Below, piece after piece: positions 13,016 to 25,082 of a stretch of 64,000 nt of DNA. A program made the translations under genes and the position numbers. Position 1 is the stretch's first letter, and every line of letters begins with the position of its first letter. The DNA is from Irpex lacteus (Eukaryota > Basidiomycota > Agaricomycetes > Polyporales > Irpicaceae): assembly GCA_001986395.2 (NCBI GenBank), contig MQVO02000003.1:868001-932000 (forward strand), given 5' to 3'. The notes beneath the pieces were generated by a model. That model saw only the letters and a list, made by a program, of their open reading frames with translations. It was not told where the DNA came from and did not search any database.

Positions 13016-14950
13016 ACTTGTGGTTAGTAAGGCCAGCAAGCGGCAGATCACGATTTCTGAGGCTACTGAGATGTACCAATACATATAATAAGTTATGATG
13101 ATCATATGAGTTGTTATTTATCAAATAAACATTTAGTGACACTCTTTTGAAATAATACACACAGAATCTAAATAAAAACATAATACATTGACATTAGAAA
13201 TTAGTCACACTACAAAATCATTTTTGTTGCTGTGAAAGGTATTGGATTTGACAAAGCAATGTTCCAAAGAGCACAAAGTTCAAAGATTATTCAACTTGTA
13301 CAATAGCACTAATATTTTCTCTATATCTTGAATAGGCAGATTTATGTGACAAAAGAGATGCAGAACCAGAGAAGATATTGAGATCATATTCAGAACCCTA
13401 GTTAAAATACAATCTCAGCAAGGTATGGATTGATTTTAACGTCAAAATACATTGATGTCATGTTATGTTATTCAAAGGAAGCAAAATATCAAGACCAGCG
13501 CTCAAAAAAAATAAGAAATGAGAGAATTGCCTTTTTAGGCAATTTAATAATGTTTATTAGCTTTAACAGTCATTGAAGCAAGGGAGTACTATAAAGATGG
13601 AAGTGTTTTTTATTTGCAGCAAGTCAAAGTTTGTTACTCTAGTTGCACAATTAAACAACTTTACTAAACACATTGACACAATTATTATAGTGTTTTATTC
13701 ATCAAAGTTTTTGGAATTTGAAATTTGAGTAAGCAAACTTTTTTTTACTTTTTTTATCGCAGTAAGTAACATTTATTACTACTGTAACGGCTTTTAAAAC
13801 ACTCCAGATATTACTGAAAGCATTCAAACTTTCAACTTTTGTGAATACTTCCTCCATATCTTTTGAAATACTCAGGTTATCAAATTTCTCAGCTCAGATT
13901 CAGAATCCTGAGGGAAATCCGGTCCAGATGACATATATATCCATTTTACATCAAAATATATTGATGTCATGCGATCTGCATCAGAAACGAGTCAATTGTC
14001 GAAATAAGCGCCCATAAACGTCAACAACATGCTGTGTTACTCCTTTAGGCAATTTAGTAACACCTATCAGACCTACTCTTAATACTCTATGAATTGATGC
14101 AATTTTTCATTCTAACTATCAGTAAATATAAAGTTTGTTACTGTTGCTACTGAGGTAAGTAAACTTACTTACCTCTTGGATACCTCTATTCATCTCATAT
14201 ATACCCATATTTATGCAGTAAACACATCCACTTATTTATCAAGCCCCTACTAGTTATGTCATCAAATTTCTCTACCTACCGGTATACAACCTATACAAAG
14301 TATAGTAAGTAAGTCTTACCCATCCTTACATACTCCAATGAGCCTCCTAGCACTCATTTTTACGCTAGATTTCCATGTATTTAAATATTTTTATATCATA
14401 GATTATGAGCGTACTAACACTGCTAATGATGCCATTTTGGAAACTGGTGCTGTCCGGTCAGCACCAGTTTCCAAATTCCCGTGAGATATCCTCTTAATAG
14501 TTGGACGGGGCTCTATTTGTGCATGTTTGCTATGTTTCAAGTATGGAAATCCAAAGGTCACCAGTTCCAATCCTGTAGGTGCTACCATTTGAGCCTTTCA
14601 TTCAAAGAAATCAGACTATATTAGGTCATATCATCTGATATATCATAATACTCATAAATATTAAGTTGTACACATAATGGGCTCAGGAAGAAAAGAAAAG
14701 AAGTTGTATCTTGCCTTCCACCAAAGCCATTGTCACAATTTCTTTTCCAGCTTGCCAACATACTCTATAAGGCTAGAATATATCACTCTTACCATCACCA
14801 CTAATGTCTATGATTAGTTATAAACTAGTTTGATCATATTTTGAGTCGCTCTCTGTGAATTTGTATAAAACCATAATCTAACAAAAACTATTCCATTGAT
14901 CTCATCAATTTCTGACCACCTAAATCTGGTGGCATAGCAGTTCATTATGA
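13016..14950 (-). mobile_element. Family-1 rolling-circle-like element, copy B (5' truncated)
   Basis: Begins at the inverted 3' terminus ACTTGTGGTTAGTAAGG (13016) with the subterminal repeat CACGATTTCTGAGG about 30 bp inside. It runs through the family landmarks, including a GGTGCTG/CAGCACC hairpin at about 14440-14475 and a T-arm-like segment at 14560-14586. The 5' end is lost where Copia sequence begins near 14960. This copy supplies the empty sites for the two transposons nested in copy A. Confidence 0.7.
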
Positions 14951-14959
14951 TAATATGTA

Positions 14960-15331
14960 GTGAGAAATATGTTAAGTTTGTGTAGATTCATGTCAGAGCA
15001 AGGAGACCTTGTGTCTGTAGCACCTGGAGTCAGCATGAGTGAATGGACTGTAGTGCTGTCATTCATCTACTTGGCCACTTCCACTCGCCCAGACATTGCC
15101 TACACTGTGTCCAAGCTGGCCTGCTTCAACTCCAATCCTGGTAAAGCTTACTGGGCTGCTGTAAAGTATCTGTTCCGGTACTTGAAGGAAACAATGGACC
15201 TGAAGCTCACTTACAGCCCTGACTCGTCGAAATTGGAGCTGTTCTGCATCTATTCGGATGCAGACTTGAATATGGACTCAGATTCTTATTGTTCTACGGG
15301 TGAATACCTTGTCTATAGAATACTTACCTAG
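14960..15331 (+). pseudogene. Copia reverse transcriptase/RNase H fragment
   Basis: Frame of 123 codons with the Copia pol signature YLATSTRPDIAYTVSKLACF followed by AAVKYLFRYLKETMDLKL, the junction of reverse transcriptase and RNase H. No gag, integrase or LTR is attached and the RNase H catalytic region is cut off. It matches the minus-strand piece at 18840-19010, so the same Copia family contributed both. Confidence 0.85.
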
Positions 15332-16806
15332 TCCTTGTATTATAGGATTTACATTGGATAATTGTTGAATATAGTGCTGTGAGCACATGCTGTCCACTTA
15401 TTTTGCTTTTATTATAGTCATTTTCACTTTTTTTATCACTCACATATGGTCTATCCCACTCCACAGTAGTGTTATTATTTTTCTCGCATTTTTCCTGATT
15501 TTCCCCAAGTCTCTGTGTCATATGGACGTAAATATAATGAATTCTTACCTTATATTGCACTTCTCAATATCTGGACGCTTGTTATTCTTGTGCAATAAAT
15601 GATATATATTCACAGCCAATTTTTTTACAATGCTGAGCTTTCATGCAACCAATGCTAGTAAATAATCTCGTATGTGTTGAATTAACCACTTAGGTACATA
15701 TACAGGGTGCTATTACTACTACCGGGGGTAAGTACAGCTAGCATTGCTATGGATTGATGTGTAACGAGCGACGTCGTGAACGTTGTTCTGCAATAGATCA
15801 ACGTCTGGCAAGCAAGATTCTATGGTTGACAGGTAAGTGTTCACGTTATAGAGCAGGTAAGGCCACTACACTCGCAGCACCAGAATTACGGCGCTCAAGA
15901 GGCGCTTGACATCTGAGCGGACTTTTAATTGACTTCACGCTCGTTCCATCATCTCCCCCCTCTGAACACATGCTTGCAACGTAGCTGGTATCATTACTAG
16001 CAACATACCTGACCATGGCGAGACTGAAGGAGGTGGCATAAAAGGAGAACTTGGTAAGTACATATTACCCATTATTGAACAAGGTTATTAAGTCAGTAAA
16101 GGGTTATTGGTTATACTATACGACGTGAATGCTTACCTATTAATAGCAAACCTCACTGACCTGACGGAGTTAGGTTGTTTAACAATGTTGCGACCGCGTA
16201 TCTGCTGGACGAGCAACGCGCGACGTCGCTCACTGGCAGTCAAAGTCTTCGCACACTGCTATTAAACGAGAGCTATCAGGTGAGTAAAGTCTCAGGTTAA
16301 CGACACGGCACTCGTCCCTGGGTGTCTTGCGCAGTGATGACTGTCAAACGAGACTTATCAGGCATCACACTCTCGGTGATTTTGCAGGCATAGAGCATTG
16401 GCGTATACTTAGGGTATATTCGTATTTAAGTTATGAGAAATTTGAACAGCTTATACAAGGTCCATATGTGCCGTTCATACAAGGCAAAATCGTATTTGGT
16501 TTATATAATGTTCGCATGAGTAATCTATTGCTTATAAAGCCCGATCATAGAAAGGCGTGGTGATATCCAGTGTTCTCATTGTCCCTTTGCTCCAAATCTA
16601 TTTTACTCGTCTGTGGCTATCTACTGGTGCAAGAATCAGGTCGATCCATCAAGAACTTTGTTCTCCGTCGCCTCATCAGTCTTTTCTGGCCCCTATCTTG
16701 AAATTTTCGCCCCCAGAAGCCATTTCTTTGCCTCTGGCCCATTTCCCTCGCCTCCTGTCCTCTCTATTCACATTCTACCCCCTCCTAGACGTCTCTATCG
16801 CCCTCT
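15332..16806. other. Non-coding stretch upstream of Copia gag
   Basis: Contains several short frames without motifs. Its position just before gag makes a 5' LTR or leader possible, but I could not find a matching second LTR, a clear TG...CA pair or a convincing primer-binding site. Left unassigned. Confidence 0.35.
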
Positions 16807-18264
16807 ATGGACTCCCCAACGTCCTATGAACCGCACTTTCCAGCCCTCAAGACTGGCAACTACCCTCAGTGGTCTGGAGACATGAGGGCCTGGCTGATGA
16901 GTAAGGGGTTGTGGAGATTGGTCAAGGGAGATGAAAAGGAGCCTGTTGTAGCGGATGATTTGAAGCCTACTGAGGCTGAGGGGAAGGCTAGGGCGGATTG
17001 GCAGGACAGGGCGCTCAAGGCAGCTGGTGAGCTTTATTTGGCCCTCTCAGACGACCAGACGACACACCTGGATGCCATTGAGGACAACCCTGTCAAGATC
17101 TGGGCCAAGCTCGCCTCCGTACACCTCCAAAAGATCCCTGAAGCGCGTTTCAACGCTTGGGAGTCGTTCTTCTCCATCCAGATGCGTCCTGAGGAGTCCC
17201 TGTCCGACCTCATGACCAGGATCGATGCTGCCATGCTCAGGGTGAAGAATCTTCGCCCAGACACCTACACCATCAAGGATTTGGACGAAGAACTCGTCTG
17301 TATGACGATGATTCGAGCTCTACCTGCTGAATACCAGTCCTTCGCCTCCTCCCTTCAACTCCTCGACCATATATCGAAGGACAAGCTCCAGGCTGCCTTT
17401 ATCAATGAGCAGCAGCTCAGGTCGTCGTCCCTATCCACTTCCCAGTCCCCCAGTCATGTTATCATGCAGGCCTCTCAGCTTGTGTGCTCGTTCTGTGACC
17501 TCCCTGGCCATGTGGTCCACACCTGCACTCGATATCGCTCTGCCAAAGCTACAGCCTCGAAGGACGCGGCTCAGAAGCAGGAGGAGCGCAGGAAGGCGAA
17601 GAAACGCGGTGGCAAGGCCCAAGCAGCTCAGGAGGTCGCTTCTACACCCTCTGATGCATCATCTACCTCGGAGTTCGCTGGCAAAGCAAGTTCCCCTTCC
17701 TCTCCCACCTCTTCCACGCCTCAGACCCCATCTGACCACCTCTGGACCGCAGATACAAGCACCACTTCTCATATGACGCCCCACAGACACTGGTTGCGCA
17801 ACTACAAGCCTCTCTCCATCCCCATCTGGCTTGCCGACAACACAGTCGTCTATTCTGCAGGTGTAGGGTCGGTGGTCTTTGTTCCAGAGGTTGAGGGGGA
17901 GTCTATCTCGCCAGAAACCATCGCTTTAACTCCGACATCTCATCTGAGCGCATGGACTTCATTCAGGACTCTGTCACTCGCTTCTGTGCGCCCATCGACG
18001 CGTCCAACACTGCCCACCTCGCTGGCAACGTCATCCCTGCTCCAGAATCCGCTCTGGGTAGCGCAACTTCGACTCTACCTCTGGATGAGTCTCTCTGGCA
18101 TCGTCGCTTTGCCCACTACCATCATGCTGGTGTCAAGAAGCACATATCTAAGGTTGTCATTCTGGGCCTCAAGCTCGACTCAACCGCTCCTGCAGATCCT
18201 ACCTGTGAACCATGGCATTGCCAGACGTCACACAGTGCGCAATAGGCCTCAGCAGAATGGTGTA
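16807..18264 (+). pseudogene. Copia gag - protease - start of integrase (broken)
   Basis: Open frame beginning MDSPTSYEPHFPALKTGNY, the Copia gag (UBN2-like) fold, with a zinc knuckle CSFCDLPGHVVHTC (CX2CX4HX4C, encoded near 17488-17530). A protease-like segment follows, WTADTSTTSHMTPHRHW, in which the usual D-T-G is D-T-S. Near 17930 the reading shifts frame: the gag-pre-integrase part (SLWHRRFAHYHHAGVKKH) is read in another phase at 17952-18245. The integrase core is deleted; only PQQNGV remains at 18247-18264 before an inverted fragment begins. The element cannot encode a working polyprotein. Confidence 0.88.
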
Positions 18265-19670
18265 GACATAAGTGGTGAGATAACAGATATTGGTGCCTTT
18301 GTTGAACTCCATAGGATTGAGCGCGTTTGTCTCCACTGCATACTTTTGCAAGTACGCATGCCCAAACCTTCTCACGAAGGGGAAAATGACGTTCTGGAGC
18401 CTATCAAACAGAACATCATCATGAACAAATTGATGGGGCTAGAGTGGTTCAGCCAGCCGAGCTACCCTCACTACCAGAGGCTACTAGCTGTAGCTCAGCT
18501 TGCACAAATGAGAGACTTTGACAGGAGGCAAAGCCTTGGTCAAGAGATCTGCTGGCATCTCGGCTGTGGGACAGTACACAGGTTGAACCATCCCTTTGCA
18601 AACCTTTTCCTTCAGCCAATGCAACCGCAAATCACCCTAGAGAACTTCTCCGGGTTTTTGGCAACAGCAATCGCAGAGTTGTTGTCGACAAAGAGGGTAG
18701 AAGGCGAACTGAACTTGTAACCAAGCTCAGTGAGCAGGTTACACATCCACAAGGTCTCCTTGGCAGCTTCCACTGCAGCAACATACTCTGCCTTCGTGGT
18801 AGACAGAGTGACCCGGGTCCATACCAAAGTCTGTGTTTGACAAGTCAGGACCATAAGTGAGTTTCAGGTCCATGGTTCCCTTCAAGTAACGGAACAGATG
18901 CTTTACAGCAGCCCAAGTTGGCCTGCTTCAACTCCAATCCTGGCAAAGCGCACTGGACACTGTGTAGGCAATGTCTGGGCGAGTGGAAGTGGCCAAGTAC
19001 ATGAGTGCACACACAGTATTAATGTAGGGGAACTGCTGCATGTATGCACGCTCAGAGGGCGAGTTGGGGCGATCAGAGAAACCATATGTCCCAAGCATGT
19101 CCACAATGTATTGGTGTTGAGACAGCAAGATACAATGATTTAGAAGGTCTCTGGTGATTTCTATGCCAAGGAGCCACAAAGTGGGACCCAGATCGCGCAG
19201 TTTGAAGTGCTTGAAGAGCCAGGCAACCACACAGTTCGATCCTGCATTGGAGGGCGAAGCAATGGTTATGTCGCCTGTGAAGACAGGCATTATGATCCTG
19301 ACCTCATCCCTTCTCCAGATAAAGAGAGAGGCATCAGACTGGAGGCGCGTAAATCCCTCTTGCTTGAGCACCTTGCTCAGCTCGAGGTACCAAACACGTC
19401 CAGCCTGCTTGAGTCCGTACAAGGACTTCACAAGACGAAGCACTTCACCAGGCTTGCCAAAATGGAATACATCAGGTTGCTGCATGTAAATCTCCTCCTC
19501 GAGGGTGCCGTTGATATAGGCATGGGAGATGTCCACAGAGCGTAGGTCGAGGTCCTCGAGTGCAAGGACTGTGCGTATAGAAGCCATGCGGACTGTAGGA
19601 GCAAAGGTCTCGACATAATCGAAGCCAGGACGTTGGGAGAAGCCCTTAGGAAGCTGGTCTGCCACTGTCA
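18265..19670 (-). pseudogene. Inverted Copia reverse transcriptase/RNase H piece inside the integrase
   Basis: On the minus strand, 19645-18928 reads KGFSQRPGFDYVETFAPTVRM, DISHAYINGTLEEEIYMQQP, SLYGLKQAGRVWY and YLATSTRPDIAYTV, followed on the same strand by RNase H sequence LSTTKAEYVAAVEAAKE...LFVDNNSAIAVAKNPE (about 18800-18640). It lies in reverse orientation between PQQNGV and FWGEALAALVHVLN, both integrase, on the plus strand, so it arose by inversion or insertion. The expected YVDD region reads differently (PVFTGDITIAS). A 40 bp segment at 18915-18954 is itself inverted relative to this piece. Confidence 0.85.
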
Positions 19671-20780
19671 TTCTGGGGGGAGGCTCTAGCTGCCCTTGTT
19701 CACGTCCTGAACCCTGTACCCTCTTCTAATGCGTCCACCACTGCTCTCTATGAAGTGTGATTCAAGCGCAAGCCATACGTCTCTAATCTTCGGATTTGGG
19801 AATGCTTGGCCTATGTACACACACGTGCAGAAGGACAAACAATGCCAGCTGGGCTCTCATATGGAGAAGTGCATCTTCATTGGTTATCCTCCAGACTACA
19901 AAGGCTGGAAGTTTTACAATCCGGCCACCAAACGCACTGTTATCTCTGAACGTGCTGTATTCGACGAGAGGTATTTCCCTGGGCTCAAGAACTGGTCCTC
20001 TGTACCTTCTTATCGCTCTGTCCCTCCCACAACCGACGCACCTCTCATGTTGAACTCTGGACTCAATCAAGATGCTCTTCCAGCTCCACCTACACTTGAG
20101 GGGGAGAAACCTGCTCCTGCTATTGAGAATGCGCCTGCTCGCCCAGATGCACCTCCAGCACTCCGTCTTGGTGTCCAAGTCGATCCTGTCCCAGCTCCTC
20201 CACCACCATCCACTCCTGCGCCCTATGTGCGCCCCGCTGTCCCACCAGCCCCTCAGGCTCGTCCTGTGCCGCCTGCACCTTCCCAGTCTGTGCGCTCTGA
20301 GCCATAGGCTGGTCCCTCTGCTGCCCCTCAGCGCACTCGTCGTTGTGGTGCTACATCTGCCCCCTCCTCAGAAGCAGGTGATTCTGCTCCTGGACATCTC
20401 ATTGCTGCACATTATCCCAGACGTAACACCAGACGTAACAGAAACCCTCCAGGTGAATGGTGGAAGGTTCAACCCAGTCCTAGTCCAGAGTCATCTCCAG
20501 CTCCTGAGCCGTCTACGCCTGAGCCAGCCTCTGCTTCACCAGCTCCTGCTGAGAGTAGTCATGCTGAGGAGGATTCTGAGGACAAGGTGACCAGTTCACT
20601 TGATTCTGATGAAGAGGATGATGATACAGACGGTGAATATGTTGCAAGGGCACACTCTGGTGATTCGGAAGCTGTCCCTCGCTCTATGAGAATGGAACTT
20701 GGGTCTCTAGTTCTCTGCCTCCTGGCAAGAAGGCTATACCTTGCCATTGGGTTTTTGCAATGAAGCATAACACTGATCCC
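19671..20780 (+). pseudogene. Copia integrase C-terminal half and start of reverse transcriptase
   Basis: Plus-strand integrase resumes with FWGEALAALVHVLN (19671-19715), then after stops runs as VQKDK...LGSHMEKCIFIGYPPDYKGWKFYNP, the SH3-like domain of Copia integrases, followed by a Pro-rich linker ending at a stop at 20306. Coding-like sequence continues past it (RTRR...PGEWWK) to PGKKAIPCHWVFAMKHN near 20770, the usual N-terminus of Copia reverse transcriptase, where similarity ends. It is the same element as 16807-18264. Confidence 0.8.
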
Positions 20781-21244
20781 TTCACCAAGAGTACGATTGT
20801 ATCGCTCTGCTGTGTGTATCGACGCGACCGTATTCACATCAAGGTAGAGCTTTATGCTCAATACCTGGCTGGGCATCTTCTGGATTCCAATCATACTATT
20901 GGCGAGTCCTTTGACCTTTTTTTCAATTCCGATGCTTATTCTAACGTCAAGCAGGAGATACAAATGATGCTCCTGTGGAACTGGCTAACGACAAGCACAT
21001 CTATGTTGACGTGTGTCAGTACAATGCTGGAGGTGATAGTACTAGTGAGACGACAGTGTATTCAATTATTCGAGCCAAACCACCATCAGCATGGGGAATA
21101 GACCATTGGGTTCGGGTGAATTCCTGTTACTATTACATACTCTTGTTTAAGCTTAAGTCTTTTATCTTTGCAAGTCCGCAGTAACAAACGATGTACTTTC
21201 TGCTGGTCGTTCTACAACTGTAGGCATGACCGAGTTCTATCAGC
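20781..21244. other. No gene assigned
   Basis: Short overlapping plus-strand frames after the Copia break point. No motif that I recognise. Confidence 0.35.
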
Positions 21245-21826
21245 TCAACGCCAACATGGAAGAATGCACCAATTCAGAGTTGGAGCCAGATAGAGGTGGT
21301 AGACCCAGGATAGTAAGCACATTTCCTCTTCTCTAACTGGTTCAAAAGGAACAAACATGAAAGTCGGGACGTCCTCGCCTGTCCAAGACCAAGGGTGCAA
21401 TTGAAGGAAAAGGCACAATGTGTGCATAACCACAAAGCAAGAGTGTCCAAGAAGCCACCGTCTACCATTGAGAAGTGCAGAAACTGCAAAGTCCAAGTCT
21501 ACACTATAGTGGGGGCATAAGAATCGAGAGATAACACAAATATGCGCATGGCCAGCAGCAACAGCCAATATCTTCCCTAAAACATCAACTACCAGCGGTC
21601 CTTCCAAACGGCTCTCTAATAAATACTGCCAGGGTTTTCTATGAGAACGTTGAATGTCCATTTGACTAGACTTCGCATGATCAGGACAATTATCTTCACA
21701 GATATCCATGTCCGGATTGTAGTCTTCTTTGTGCTGTAGCATGCAAGTCACATAATCCTTGACAGCTGTATCCATTGCAAAGCACCTGGGATAGAATATG
21801 AAGCAAGCTAGACACATAGTAAGCAA
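21245..21826 (-). CDS. Hypothetical protein (unrecognised), possibly partial
   Basis: 193-codon frame; a more conservative start is the Met at 21775 (MDTAVKDYV). The first half is hydrophilic with several Cys and acidic residues (DMDICEDNCPDH) and a middle section LEGPLVVDVLGKILAVAAGHAH. The second half is hydrophobic and Trp/Phe-rich. I recognise no family. Codon use is more GC-rich than the AT-rich repeats around it, and neighbours on the same strand (22250-25800) are also orphan reading frames, so it may be part of one decayed multi-gene insertion. It could be non-coding. Confidence 0.3.
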   Translation of the reverse strand: MLTMCLACFIFYPRCFAMDTAVKDYVTCMLQHKEDYNPDMDICEDNCPDHAKSSQMDIQRSHRKPWQYLLESRLEGPLVVDVLGKILAVAAGHAHICVISRFLCPHYSVDLDFAVSALLNGRRWLLGHSCFVVMHTLCLFLQLHPWSWTGEDVPTFMFVPFEPVREEEMCLLSWVYHLYLAPTLNWCILPCWR

Positions 21827-22249
21827 ATGTGAATGTGTTCAGAGTATAACCATACCTTGTAAAGGTATATTTGAACCCCTAATACACCTGTTCATCCGAT
21901 ATGCCCAGGCTAGGAGAACAGGACCCTCGGGCATGACAGCAGAATATGATATGATAACTAGATATAACCTCATCAATAACAACCAAAAAGCTAACAGAGA
22001 CTATTTACACGTACATAAGAGAGATTCGGAGGGCTTGCGCGCAACACTACCAGTAGAAACGAAGGAGCAATGGCTGGGACGTGTTCTGAAACGCGTCTGA
22101 ACACGACGTGTCACAGGCGTGACACAGCCCGTAACGGCTCTTCCCAAGATAAATCTTTTATTATTGGGGTTTTCTATCGCGCATCAGCCTATAATAATCT
22201 CAATTCATTGGTTTCTAACTCGGTCACAGGCCGGTAACGATATCTGAAA

Positions 22250-24910
22250 ACTTCCGCAAAGTGGGCGTCTGTATTGTGTCACGCAGGCTGAGAGTTTTAA
22301 CAAGCGCCGGTTCCCACCCGTGCGCACGTGTGAATTTCCTTGACGCGCGCGGAATTGATTTTTTGTACAGATTCAACAACATAACCGCCTGCAACATGGA
22401 TGGATACCTTGCCAGCTGCTGCCTCCTTCCTAGCACGTGCCTGTTTCTTCGCTTCTTCCTTCTTCTTCTTCTTCTTCTCCTGCTGAGCCAGTCGTCTCTT
22501 GTAAACCTCCCCCGTGAGCAACACTAGGAGATTCTTCAGGTTCAATGAAGATGATCCCATAGCAAGGACAGCATCTGCATGAGCACATGTAACATCGTAC
22601 ATCTGCAGGTATGCAGACCCGGGTCAAAGCGAGCGAGAATATCGGAGTCACAGAGTGTCTATTGAAAGAAGTTCGAGGTCAAAGCTGTCCAAGTGCTCCG
22701 ACATAAACTTTGTGTCCTTGCAATTGGTGTCGTTGAAGAGGAAATTTGGCAGTTCATCGTAAATCTGCCAGACCCGTGGAAGTAAGAGACATCCAGCCCT
22801 CAAACGATCAATGAGTGTTCGAACAAGCGCGGTCCTGGCCTGCAATGAGAATGAAGAGTTGCTGCCGAACCAAGTATGCAGAATGCGGTTGATATATGCA
22901 AGAGTCGTGGGGTTCTGCAGATTTTCAGGGAGATATTTGCGCCTACGCAGTTTTCGCGAGCTTTCGTTGAAGACGATACCACCACCAGTACCGCAGGGAA
23001 AGTATTCCTCAGAATCAATCTCCACGATGACTCTGCAGGCGATGAGGCCTTTAACGTGATTCACCAATTTGACCAGCCAATCCTCGCTATCAAGATCTTC
23101 ATCTGCCTGTAGGACATCAGGACATTGGTCGTCCAATAGCATCTCAATTATGTCCAGAATGCGGAACTCTGACAGAATGACACACTGACGGTAAAAATTA
23201 ATCCAGAGGGTGGTGACATGACAGTACTCCTTCAAATCCTTCACCGAGGTAGAGTATGTAGCCAAGTCCACACCTGACATGGATGCCTTCCGGTCCGTTT
23301 GGGCACTTTGGATCGAGAGTGTCCATGGCCGATAGAGCATCTAGAAGTACCTCGCTTGACTGCGTGTTGACATTATACATGGCCAGAGCAGCGAACACAT
23401 CATACAAGGGATCTGAAAACAAGCTGTGAAGTAATCTTTGTCCTACATCACAATGAGTTCGTCAAGCACAATGTCAAGCACAATGGGCAAAGCGAATACT
23501 ATGCTTACTACGATGTTCTCGACTTTTCAAAGTCTTTTTCACAAGTTGGCCAGACACAGATAGAGGCAGCGAAACAGTTCTAGCATGTCCGGCATCTGAC
23601 AGAGATACAATCGGAATGCGTGAATTCACAGAGGAGGTCTCAATCAGGTGACTAGAAGATACAACTGCAAACGAAAGCTATTTAGGAAACGTCGAGCGGG
23701 GAGACAGTAGTACACAGTTAAACAATCCACGAGACCCAGACAACACGGAAGTATGAACAGATTCCTAAAACACAGATGAATAAAGGATTGGTAACATAAC
23801 ACTGTAAGCTTACCTCTTCTTTCGAACTGGAAACTATTGATGAGTGCGAAGACGGAAGGAGGGAATTTGCGGATGATATATAATCTTCAGGGCTCGAGAA
23901 CGGAAATAGATTCCTCGCAGGAGGACATGTAACAGTTGCAGACCACGCGAAGGAACATTGCAGGTGTTGATAATGCTGAGATTGGATGAGCAACGGAGCA
24001 GATGATGAGATCACAGAATGGAAAATGGCCAATACTTGGTCAACTGGATTTGGGGCCATTGCCCTTGACCGGGCATGAGGAGGCTGAACGCATGATGTTG
24101 AGCTTGTCAACTCAGAGGTCCCAGACGATTTAATATTTGCACCCGTCATAGCCATATTCTCCTGCTGGGCAACTCGTGCAGCTGAGAAAATAGCTTGTAC
24201 GGCAGACTCAAGTACAGCATCAACCTTCATGAGGTCCTCGACGAAACTCATCTCAGCGTCAACGTTTCTGACTACAGGTATGTCTTTATCACAGCCCAGC
24301 TTGCTTTCATTGTTGGTCTGAAGAAAAAGATCTGCACCGACATGCGGAGGAGGGTGTGTAATTGTTGGTGAGGCGGTATAGAGTCGGGTGTGATCTCTCC
24401 ATCCTTGCTCTCTTCCTCACTCTCATAAATTGGAGCCAGACGACAGAATCTATGCAAACGAGGCGGTGAGTTGACTTGATGATGCTTTGAAGGACGACCC
24501 TTGGATTCTTCATCGGATTCTAGAATAGTGGAGAGGTTTGTAGGCCTATGCGCAGTGTGAGCCTGCTTACTTCTTGTTCCATTTGAGGGACCAGATATGA
24601 ATGGTGACAGGTAATTGAGCTTCTGATTAGCCATTGGAAGGTTCAGGGCTACGTTAGACTTGACGTGAGAAACCAGCAGCTTTGTCACGCAGGTCCTATT
24701 AAACGTAAGGGCTATGTGCATGGCTATAGTAGCAAACAAACCTACGTTTAGACATGACCTTCTCAGGCTGGCTGACCTGGTCAATCTCCTGCTTGGTCTT
24801 AGTCTGCGAGTCTAAATACAGAACATAAGAATCTAGGAAACACGGGATAAAAGCTGCATGTACATACCGTTTTGTCAAGAGCCAAATGCACGTTCTGTTA
24901 CGTCCCACTC
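22250..24910 (-). CDS. Multi-exon hypothetical protein (unrecognised)
   Basis: Several minus-strand frames appear to join through GT-AG junctions. From 5' to 3': a Ser/Pro-rich, acidic, probably disordered part (24784-24272, with ESDEESKGRPSKHH and ESEEESKDGEITPD); 24251-23820 (MSFVEDLMKVDAVLESAVQAIFSAARVAQQE, ending at a GTAAGC donor); a short exon near 23650-23520 (VSSSHLIETSSVNSRIPIVSLSD); DPLYDVFAALAMYNVNTQSSE (about 23415-23350); and a folded-looking domain 23260-22648 (DLKEYCHVTTLWINFYRQC...CPDVLQADEDLDSEDWLVKLVNHVKGL...NSSFSLQARTALVRTLIDRL). A further Lys/Glu-rich exon (22602-22400, KRRLAQQEKKKKKKEEAKK) may follow. I know no family with these motifs. The exact gene model is uncertain and some joins may be broken. 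Confidence 0.4.
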
Positions 24911-25082
24911 AGTGTACTTGTTGTGCTTCAATAAAGGAATACATTGCATAAGACGGTTGTACTGCTTAATAAGTAAACTGTCTTAAGCCACTTTGTGTTG
25001 TTCATCAAATGGGTGCCGCACGTCGTTGTTGGGAGTCAGAGGCTACAGATTTGCCTAAACACGTTGACTATCTTGAAGGAAA

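Noticed and set aside
15332..16806. 5' LTR of the Copia element
   Set aside because: No second copy of this sequence in the window, no flanking duplication, and no clear primer-binding site before gag.
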